A stretch of DNA of 64,000 bases, taken from Streptomyces malaysiense. Lineage in GTDB: Bacteria; Actinomycetota; Actinomycetes; Streptomycetales; Streptomycetaceae. The stretch is from the NCBI RefSeq assembly GCF_000980885.2, contig NZ_LBDA02000015.1, positions 1 through 64,000 of the forward strand. Direction: 5' to 3'. Positions within the stretch are counted from its first letter, which is position 1. The number at the start of each line of letters is the position of its first letter. Under the pieces are notes generated by a model. The model saw nothing but the letters and a program-made list of their open reading frames with translations. It was not told where the DNA came from and did not search any database. Made by a program: the position numbers and the translations under genes. This document shows positions 57,565-64,000 of this stretch, piece by piece.

Positions 57565-58905
57565 ATGACTGAGCAGGGGGTGCGCTGGACCGCGGACCAG
57601 GTGCTGGCACTGGCGCCTGACGCCACGTCACGCAAAGCGGCCGGCAGGCTCGGCACGGCCGGTCCGTGGTCCGAGGCGGGGAGCGGGAAGGAGTCGGTGT
57701 GGGGGCTGTGCAAGGGCGGTGGCAGCAGGCCGTACCGGACGGTGGTCGACCTCACCGGGCCCGCGTACGGGTGCAGTTGTCCGAGCCGTAAGTTCCCGTG
57801 CAAGCACGCGCTCGGACTGCTTCTGCTGTGGGCGGGGGACGGCGGTTCGGTGCCCGCCCGCGCCGAACCGCCGGACTGGGCCGGGCAGTGGCTCGCGGGC
57901 AGACGGGAACGCGTGCGGGACGAGCGGCCGGGGGGCGGCCCCGGCGCTGCGGCCGCCGATCCGGAGGCGGCCCGGCGCCGCGCCGAGCGCCGGGCCGAGC
58001 GGGTCACCGCGGGCGCGACCGAACTGGAGCGGCGCCTGGCCGACCTGCTGCGCGGCGGCCTCGCCGCGGCCGAACAGGCGGGGTACGGACTGTGGGAGGA
58101 GACGGCGGCCCGCATGGTCGACGCCCAGGCTCCCGGACTGGCCGCGCGGGTACGGGAGCTGGGGTCGATACCGGCGTCCGGCGCGGGCTGGCCGGCCCGG
58201 TTGCTGGAGGAGTGCGCGCTGGTGCACCTGCTCGACCAGGGCTGGCTGCGCCGCGACCTGCTGCCGGAGCCCCTCGCGGCCACGGTCCGCTCCCGGCTCG
58301 GCCTGCCCGCCCCGGCAAACGGGCCGCCCGAGCGCGACCGCTGGCTGGTCCTCGCCCGGTACGACACGGCGGACGCGAAGCTGACGACCCGCAGGATCTG
58401 GCTGTACGGCGCCGCGTCGCACCGGATCCGGCTGCTGCTGTCCTACGGCGCGGGCGGCCGGGCCCCCGAGCTGTCGCTGCCGGTGGGTCTCGCCCTGGAC
58501 GCCGAGCTGTCCGTGTATCCGGGTGCCGGTCAGCTCCGGGCCGCGCTGGGCGAGCGGTTCGCGGCGCCCGCGCCGGCCGGCCCGTGCCCTCCGGGTGTCA
58601 CCACGGCCGAGGCCGTGGCCCGGTACGGCACCGCCCTGCGTGCGGACCCCTGGCTGGAGTCCGTCCCGGCGGTCCTGGAGCGGGTCGTTCCGGTGCCGGA
58701 CGCCGAGCGGTGGCAGCTGGCCGACGCCGACGCCGACTCGGCCCTGCCCCTCACCCGCTCCGCCCGCTCCCGCCCCGGCCTGTGGCGCCTGCTCGCCCTG
58801 TCCGGTGGTGCCCCCGTCACGGTCTTCGGCGAGTGCGGCCACCGGGGCTTCACCCCGCTCACGGCATGGCCGGAGGGCGGCGGGGAGGCGGTGCCGCTGT
58901 GCTGA
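57565..58905 (+). CDS. SWIM zinc-finger protein
   Basis: This 446-aa protein has the SWIM C-x-C-x(n)-C-x-H finger (YGCSCPSRKFPCKHALG, about residues 68-84), normally a DNA- or protein-binding zinc site. An N-terminal SRKAAGRLGTAGPWSEAGSG block precedes it. A helical middle (ERRLADLLRGGLAAAEQAGY) and a C-terminal beta-rich half follow. It is the first gene of the plus-strand arm. ATG 57565 is preferred because it coincides with the predicted transcription start and no ribosome site is needed. Confidence 0.88.
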   Translation: MTEQGVRWTADQVLALAPDATSRKAAGRLGTAGPWSEAGSGKESVWGLCKGGGSRPYRTVVDLTGPAYGCSCPSRKFPCKHALGLLLLWAGDGGSVPARAEPPDWAGQWLAGRRERVRDERPGGGPGAAAADPEAARRRAERRAERVTAGATELERRLADLLRGGLAAAEQAGYGLWEETAARMVDAQAPGLAARVRELGSIPASGAGWPARLLEECALVHLLDQGWLRRDLLPEPLAATVRSRLGLPAPANGPPERDRWLVLARYDTADAKLTTRRIWLYGAASHRIRLLLSYGAGGRAPELSLPVGLALDAELSVYPGAGQLRAALGERFAAPAPAGPCPPGVTTAEAVARYGTALRADPWLESVPAVLERVVPVPDAERWQLADADADSALPLTRSARSRPGLWRLLALSGGAPVTVFGECGHRGFTPLTAWPEGGGEAVPLC

Positions 58906-58943
58906 CCGCCCCGCCCCACTCCACCCGAAGGGAAGGCAACGCG

Positions 58944-60575
58944 ATGAACGGCACCGCACCCCGCCCGGACGCCGAGAGCGGCTGGGCGGACCTGGTCACC
59001 ACCGCGCTCCTCGGCACCGACCGGCGCCCGCCCGCTCGGCTCGTTCCCGGCCGCCCGGCCCCGGTCACGCTGCTGGACGCGGCCGCCGAGGCGACCGTAC
59101 GGCGGCGGGCCGGACTGCGGGCCGCACGGGCCGCGCGGCGGCCGGAGCGGGCTCCGGAGGATCCCCGACCGGCGCTGCCGCCTGCCGCGGCGGGCCGGCT
59201 GGCGGCGCTGCTGGCCGAGCGTTCCGGCGGCGCCGGCGGCGGGCGCCGGGGCAGCTCCCCGGACCTGATGGAGCTGCTCCCGCAGTGGCTCGCGGCGGCC
59301 AACGGACACGGGTACGCGGCCCCCACGCAGGCGCTCCCCGCACTGCTGGACGCGGCCCGGGGGCGTACGGACCTGCGCCCGGCGGCGCTGGCCTTCGCCG
59401 GGCCCCGGGCGCTGTGGCTGGCCCGGTTCAACCCGGACTGGCGGTTCGCCCTGCGCACGGCCCCCGGCGGCGCGGCGCTCCCGGATCCCGGCGACGCGGA
59501 GGCGGTCCGGGAGCTGTGGGAGGAGGGCCTGTTCGCCGAGCGGGTGGCCCTGCTGGGCGCGCTGCGGGCCCGCTCCCCAAAGCTCGCCCGTGCGTTGCTG
59601 GCCGGCACCTGGCCGACGGAGCGGGCGGAGGACCGGCTGATGTTCCTGGACTCGCTGCGCGCGGGCCTGTCCGCGGCGGACGAGCCGTTCCTGGAGAAGG
59701 CGCTGGGCGACCGCGGCCGCAACGTCCGGGCCACGGCGGCGGAACTGCTGTCCGCGCTGCCGGGTTCGGCGCTGGCCGCGCGGATGGCCGTGCGGGCCAC
59801 GGCGTGTGTGGCCCTGGACCGTTCGGGAGACGGCCCGCTGATCGTGGTGGAGGCGCCGCACGAGTGCGACTCCGGTATGGAGCGCGACGGAGTGGTGGCC
59901 ACCCCGCCCGCCGGCCGGGGCGAACGGTCCTGGTGGCTCGGGCAGTTGGTGGAGGCCGCACCGCTCGGCAGCTGGCCGGAGCGGCTCGGGGGGCGCGACG
60001 CGCGGGAGATCGTGGCGCTGCCGGTGGCGGACGGCTGGCAGGGCGAGCTGCACGCGGCCTGGTGCCGGGCTGCGGTGCGGCAGCGGGACGCGCGCTGGTC
60101 GCGGGCACTGCTCGGCGCCCCGTCGGCGCCGGAGGCGGGCGGCCCGGGGGCGGTGTCGCTGGCGGAGCGCGCCAAGCTGCTGGGCACGCTGGATCCCGCG
60201 GAACGGGCGGGGTGGGTCGCCGGGTTCATCGCGGCCCACGGCCTGTCGGAGGCGTTCCAGCTGCTCGGCGTGTGCGCGGTGCCATGGTCGGCACCACTGG
60301 GCCGGGCCGTCGTGGACGCCCTGAACATCGCGCGGGACGCCGGGAGTTACCCCTGGAGCTTCAGCGGCGTGATGGGCCTCGCGGAGCGCTGCCTGGACCC
60401 CGCCGAGGCCGCCCGGCTCCAGTCCCTGCTGGCGGTACCCGACGAACGCGAGGACGCCGCGCCGGGCGCCGGCGGCTACTGGGCCGAGGCGTTCCAGCGG
60501 CTCGTCACCACGCTGCGGCTGCGGGCGGCGATGGCCGACGAGCTGAGACCGGCGCCGGCTCCGGGCGTGGGGTGA
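58944..60575 (+). CDS. DUF5691-family protein
   Basis: This 543-aa protein is helical and HEAT/ARM-like in feel. It has WADLVTTALLGTDRRPPARL at the start, LPQWLAAANGHGYAAPTQAL, AEDRLMFLDSLRAGLSAADE and LGDRGRNVRATAAELLSALP. It always neighbours SWIM and MoxR/VWA genes. ATG 58944 follows GGGAAGG, 38 nt after the SWIM stop. No catalytic residues recognised; possible scaffold of the cluster. Confidence 0.82.
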   Translation: MNGTAPRPDAESGWADLVTTALLGTDRRPPARLVPGRPAPVTLLDAAAEATVRRRAGLRAARAARRPERAPEDPRPALPPAAAGRLAALLAERSGGAGGGRRGSSPDLMELLPQWLAAANGHGYAAPTQALPALLDAARGRTDLRPAALAFAGPRALWLARFNPDWRFALRTAPGGAALPDPGDAEAVRELWEEGLFAERVALLGALRARSPKLARALLAGTWPTERAEDRLMFLDSLRAGLSAADEPFLEKALGDRGRNVRATAAELLSALPGSALAARMAVRATACVALDRSGDGPLIVVEAPHECDSGMERDGVVATPPAGRGERSWWLGQLVEAAPLGSWPERLGGRDAREIVALPVADGWQGELHAAWCRAAVRQRDARWSRALLGAPSAPEAGGPGAVSLAERAKLLGTLDPAERAGWVAGFIAAHGLSEAFQLLGVCAVPWSAPLGRAVVDALNIARDAGSYPWSFSGVMGLAERCLDPAEAARLQSLLAVPDEREDAAPGAGGYWAEAFQRLVTTLRLRAAMADELRPAPAPGVG

Positions 60576-60705
60576 CCCGGTCGCCGGGCGTCACCGGCAC
60601 GCGCACGGGACCGGACGCCGGGCACCACGGACCGATGGACCGACGGCCCCGACGGGCACGCGGCCGGAGGACCGGCCCGCCCCGCTCCCGGTCCGCCGCG
60701 CCGCC

Positions 60706-61128
60706 TCAGCCCCCGGACGCCGCCGGCTGACGCGCGTTCTCCCTGACCCACTCCACGATCGACGCGGTCGTCGCGCCCGGGGTGAAGATCTCAGCGACGC
60801 CCTTCTCCTTGAGCGGCGGGATGTCCTCCTCCGGGATGATGCCGCCGCCGAAGACCAGGATGTCCTCGGCGTCACGCTCCCTGAGCAGGTCGATGACCGC
60901 GGCGAAGAGGGTGTTGTGCGCGCCGGAGAGGATGGACAGGCCGATCGCGTCGGCGTCCTCCTGGAGCGCGGTGTCCACGATCTGCTCGGGCGTCTGGTGC
61001 AGCCCGGTGTAGATGACCTCCATCCCGGCGTCCCGCAGGGCGCGCGCGATGACCTTGGCCCCCCGGTCGTGGCCGTCGAGGCCCGGCTTGGCGACCACCA
61101 CACGGATCGGACCGGCTGCCACACCCAT
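60706..61128 (-). CDS. icmB: Isobutyryl-CoA mutase small (cobalamin-binding) subunit
   Basis: This 140-aa protein is a complete B12-binding domain: [20 protein letters not shown] has the DxHxxG motif whose His coordinates cobalt, followed by [20 protein letters not shown] and [20 protein letters not shown] and a closing [15 protein letters not shown]. It needs a separate large subunit (IcmA), not encoded nearby. Together they interconvert isobutyryl- and n-butyryl-CoA. Start ATG 61128 follows GGGAGGC. Alternative: a methylmalonyl-CoA mutase-like small subunit. Confidence 0.88.
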   Translation of the reverse strand: MGVAAGPIRVVVAKPGLDGHDRGAKVIARALRDAGMEVIYTGLHQTPEQIVDTALQEDADAIGLSILSGAHNTLFAAVIDLLRERDAEDILVFGGGIIPEEDIPPLKEKGVAEIFTPGATTASIVEWVRENARQPAASGG

Positions 61129-61409
61129 CACTGCCTCCCTCACACGACCCCGTCACGCGAGCACCTCGCTCGGCCGCGCCATACGACCGCGGCGGCGGCG
61201 CGCGGCCGGCGGAGGCGCTCGCCGCCGCCTTCCGACAAGTACCCCGCTTTCGGCACGCCCCGCCACCCGGCGCGAGGTGAACGGACGTTGTCCCCAGCAT
61301 CCCGCGCCCGGCGGTTTTACGGTGCGCGGCGACGGGGCATTATTTGAGTGGGACATGCAGGCACACGGGGGATGGAGCCGTCCGCCGGTGTGCCGACGGG
61401 AGGTCGGCC

Positions 61410-62264
61410 ATGAAGGTCACCGGAGTAGTGCCACTCTTCTCCCCGTACGCGTACTGCCGCCGCCTGTGGCCGGGCAAACTGGCCGGGCTGTCGGTGACAC
61501 TGCTGAAGGCGACCGCCCTGGACGCCGCGATCCTCGCCGGACACGTCCTGCTGTATCCGACCGGCCTCTTCCAGGAGCGCCTGGCCCCCGACGTACCGTC
61601 CGGCGGCGCCGCCCGGCTGCCGGTCCGCCCCGGCCCCCCGGTCGTGCTGCTGCACGGCTTCATCGACAACCGCTCGGTGTTCGTGCTGCTGCGCCGCAGC
61701 CTCGCCCAGCACGGCGGGCAGCGCGTCGAATCGCTCAACTACTCGCCGCTGACCTGCGACATCCGCACCGCCGCCGAGCTGTTCGGGCGGCACGTGGAGG
61801 GGATCTGCGAGCGCACCGGCAGCGACCGCGTGGACATCGTGGGACACAGCCTCGGCGGTCTGATCGCCCGGTACTACGCGCAGTGCATGGGCGGTGACCT
61901 GCGCGTACGCACACTGGTCACCCTCGGTACCCCGCACTCCGGCACCCGGGTCGCGCCGCTCGCCGACGCTCATCCCATCGTGCGCCAGATGCGGCCCGGT
62001 TCGCAGGTCATCGAGGAGCTGGGCCGTCCCGCGCCCGGCTGCCGCACCCGGTTCGTCAGCTTCTGGAGCGACCTGGACCCGCTGATGGACCCGCTGGAGA
62101 CGGCCTGTCTGGACCATCCCGACCTCGACGCGCGCAACATCCGGGTGACCGGCATCGGCCATCTCGCCCTGCCGGTGCATCCCGCCGTGGCGGCCGGGAT
62201 ACGCGAGGCGCTGGACTTCGCCGACGCCGCGGAGCGGCCCGCGAACGGTCTGACGGTGGCGTGA
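61410..62264 (+). CDS. Alpha/beta-hydrolase, lipase-type
   Basis: This 284-aa hydrolase has a hydrophobic N-terminal segment (LLKATALDAAILAGHVLLYP), an oxyanion block VVLLHGFIDNRSVFVLLRRS, the nucleophile elbow GHSLGG, and GTPHSGTRVAPLADAHPIVR. The acid is in FWSDLDPLMDP and the His in GIGHLALP, like triacylglycerol lipases of the Streptomyces exfoliatus/esterase-lipase type. GGGAGG precedes ATG 61410. Membrane-associated or exported. Confidence 0.88.
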   Translation: MKVTGVVPLFSPYAYCRRLWPGKLAGLSVTLLKATALDAAILAGHVLLYPTGLFQERLAPDVPSGGAARLPVRPGPPVVLLHGFIDNRSVFVLLRRSLAQHGGQRVESLNYSPLTCDIRTAAELFGRHVEGICERTGSDRVDIVGHSLGGLIARYYAQCMGGDLRVRTLVTLGTPHSGTRVAPLADAHPIVRQMRPGSQVIEELGRPAPGCRTRFVSFWSDLDPLMDPLETACLDHPDLDARNIRVTGIGHLALPVHPAVAAGIREALDFADAAERPANGLTVA

Positions 62265-62413
62265 GGCCGCCGAGCGCGCCGTGAGGGGCGCATCCCGCCG
62301 TCCCACAGCCGCCTGACATCGAACACACATCGAACAGAAAGCCAAACTCGGGTCGAGCGCTCCCCGAAACAGCGCCGAATGCCCGTTTCCGGTCCAGCGA
62401 AACCGGCCGAAGA

Positions 62414-62443
62414 TTGTCGCGCCCGCATACCGCCGGGTACAGT
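62414..62443 (+). promoter_or_regulatory. Sigma-70 (HrdB)-like promoter for the M23 peptidase gene
   Basis: TTGTCG (62414-62419), 18 nt, TACAGT (62438-62443), with the start codon 49 nt downstream. Confidence 0.55.
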
Positions 62444-62491
62444 CGCCGCACTGCTCTGGCAGCCCCTGTTGTCGAGGCGAAAGAGAAGTTG

Positions 62492-64000
62492 GTGAACGAC
62501 CGTCACCCGTCGGGGACCCTGACCACCCCGGCCCCGGCTTCCGACGCCTCCGCGGCTCCCCCGGCGTCGTACGGCACCCCGGAAGTCCCCTACGACGACT
62601 TCACCACGTACGGCGGCTACGACGCCACCGGTTTCACCAGTGGTTCCGCCGCGGGCCTCACCCCGGACGCGCCCTCCGGCCACTTCCCCGGCGGCACTCA
62701 TGCCACGGGTGAATATGCCACCGGCCAATGGTACTCCGACGCCGTGCCGGCCCCCGCCTACGGCGCCTACGCGCCCCAGCACCAGGCCGGTTACGACACG
62801 GGTGCCTACGACAGCACCGCCTGGACCGTCCCCGCGCAGGCCGCGGGCAACGAGGTGAGCGGCCAGTGGGACGCGGGCGCCTGGCTGCACCCCGACCACT
62901 CCGGCACCCCCGTCGCCACACAGCAGTGGGAGTGGGGCACCCAGACCTTCGACACGGGCGCGTACGACGCCACGCAGTGGAACTCCGCCGGGCCGGTCGC
63001 GGCGGCGGGCGCCGAACAGGAGGCCGTGCCCTACGAGCAGGGGGCGGCGCCGTACGAGCACGGCGGCATGCCGTTCCAGCAGGACGGTGTGGCGTACGAG
63101 CCGGACACCGTACCGTTCGACCAGCAGGAGACCGCGACCTTCGAGGGGTTCGCCGGCCTGGACGGCACCGGTGAACCCGCCGCCGTACCGCACCTGCTGG
63201 AGAATCAGCAGGAGCCCGCACCGACTCCGGTCCCTACGGGTGGACGCGCGGGCGCGCGGGCCGGGGCGCGTTCCCGGCGCCGTACCCCCGCGAAGCGCTC
63301 CGCGCTGCTGACCATCGCCGTTCCCTCGGCCTGTGTGGTGGGTGTCGCCGGGATCGCGGTGGCCTCCGTCGGCGCCCTGCACGACGACGGATCCACCGAG
63401 ACCACCGCCTCCGCCTCGGACGCGCACGCGGTCCAGCCGTCGGTCGCCAACAGCAAGCTGGACACCCAGCTCAAGGGGCTGTCGGCGGGCGCCGACGACT
63501 TCGCCGACCGGGCGAGCCGCACCCAGGAGCGGATCGACCTCAAGCAGCAGCAGGACCAGGAGAAGAAGAAGGCGGCCGCGGAGGCCGCCCTGAAGGAACG
63601 GCTGCGGCCCAAGTTCGTGCTGCCGGTCCTCCAGAAGGGCCTCAGCGCCTACTTCGGCCAGGCCGGCGTCAACTGGATGTCCGTGCACACCGGCATCGAC
63701 TTCCCCGTCGCCTACGGCACCACGGTGATGGCCGCGACCGACGGCACCGTCGCCACCAAGTGGAACAGCGCCTACGGCAACATGCTGATCCTGACCGCCA
63801 AGGACGGCACGCAGACCTGGTACTGCCACCTGTCCCGCTATGTCGTCGCCCCCGGTACGACCGTCAAGGCGGGCCAGCCGATCGCCCACTCCGGCAACTC
63901 CGGCAACTCCACCGGCCCGCACCTGCACTTCGAGGTACGGCCCGGGGGCGGGGCGGCGGTCGACCCGCTGCCGTGGCTGCGCAGCCACGGGCTCGACCCC
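62492..64000 (+). CDS. M23-family metallopeptidase, membrane-anchored (partial at window end)
   Basis: The frame is open to the end (503 codons, nearly complete). A long disordered head with repeated Tyr/Asp/Gly/Trp units (YDTGAYDSTAW, then FDTGAYDATQW) precedes a single helix (LLTIAVPSACVVGVAGIAVA, residues about 270-290) and a charged helical stalk (QQQDQEKKKAAAEAALKERL). The C-terminal lysostaphin-type domain has HTGIDF near 400 and GPHLHFEV near 478, the zinc-site motifs. It would cut peptidoglycan cross-links outside the cell. The start is GTG 62492. Confidence 0.92.
   Translation, partial: MNDRHPSGTLTTPAPASDASAAPPASYGTPEVPYDDFTTYGGYDATGFTSGSAAGLTPDAPSGHFPGGTHATGEYATGQWYSDAVPAPAYGAYAPQHQAGYDTGAYDSTAWTVPAQAAGNEVSGQWDAGAWLHPDHSGTPVATQQWEWGTQTFDTGAYDATQWNSAGPVAAAGAEQEAVPYEQGAAPYEHGGMPFQQDGVAYEPDTVPFDQQETATFEGFAGLDGTGEPAAVPHLLENQQEPAPTPVPTGGRAGARAGARSRRRTPAKRSALLTIAVPSACVVGVAGIAVASVGALHDDGSTETTASASDAHAVQPSVANSKLDTQLKGLSAGADDFADRASRTQERIDLKQQQDQEKKKAAAEAALKERLRPKFVLPVLQKGLSAYFGQAGVNWMSVHTGIDFPVAYGTTVMAATDGTVATKWNSAYGNMLILTAKDGTQTWYCHLSRYVVAPGTTVKAGQPIAHSGNSGNSTGPHLHFEVRPGGGAAVDPLPWLRSHGLDP

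Noticed and set aside
60572..60705. Imperfect hairpins between DUF5691 and icmB genes
   Set aside because: Arms are short and mismatched compared with the clear terminators elsewhere; not called.

Overview
The window is GC-rich (roughly 70%+) actinobacterial chromosome with very strong G/C third-position bias, many GTG/TTG starts and dense, often overlapping operons. The protein set (SdhCDAB, SCO4848-family protein, PerM next to PurN/PurH, DUF2690 regulators, IcmB-type small subunit) and a gene order that I recall as collinear with the Streptomyces coelicolor core region around SCO4796-SCO4864 indicate a Streptomyces chromosome core segment. No tRNA, rRNA or CRISPR array was seen.

Layout. 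1-1.9 kb is a small accessory island: a detached polymorphic-toxin tip (HNH nuclease) with an Im-type immunity gene, an IS630 transposase wreck and an orphan SUKH immunity gene. 1.9-7.7 kb holds an ECF sigma factor, two unknown proteins, a DUF4328 membrane protein, a secreted GH20 hexosaminidase and an OHCU-decarboxylase-like protein. 7.8-11.3 kb is the succinate dehydrogenase operon sdhCDAB, closed by a perfect 19-bp hairpin. 11.4-19.6 kb carries VOC and TetR proteins, a peptide-type binding protein, a SCO4848-family protein, a DD-carboxypeptidase, a YihY membrane protein, a DprE2-like reductase, a 2'-5' RNA ligase-like protein and trpS. 19.8-26.1 kb has glyA behind a ZTP riboswitch, a DMT-type membrane protein, an HTH regulator, a MocR regulator divergent from an AhpD-like protein, and a PEP-mutase-family enzyme. 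26.1-34.4 kb is a choline-to-glycine-betaine oxidation and uptake locus with a LysR regulator. 34.5-40.9 kb has a frameshifted MFS gene, mdh, a DUF2690 HTH protein, and folD with DUF3017. 41-43.8 kb has an FHA protein coupled to a kinase-transglycosylase fusion and a secreted I36-type protein. 43.9-52.2 kb has purN-purH, perM, an HTH/sigma-like/TM fusion and sucCD. 52.7-60.6 kb is a MoxR-DUF5682-VWA operon divergent from SWIM-DUF5691. 60.7-64 kb has icmB, a lipase and an M23 peptidase running off the window.

Central carbon metabolism (sdh, mdh, sucCD), one-carbon/purine metabolism (glyA, folD, purN, purH) and envelope genes dominate. The most interesting regulatory signal is the divergent promoter at 57.48-57.56 kb. 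Two copies of TTGTCAGTG face outward, matching the -35 part of the RecA-independent (PafBC-type) DNA-damage promoter, so the MoxR/VWA/SWIM cluster is probably damage-inducible. Seven genes have a TAnnnT -10 element 6-7 nt before the start codon, implying leaderless mRNAs.
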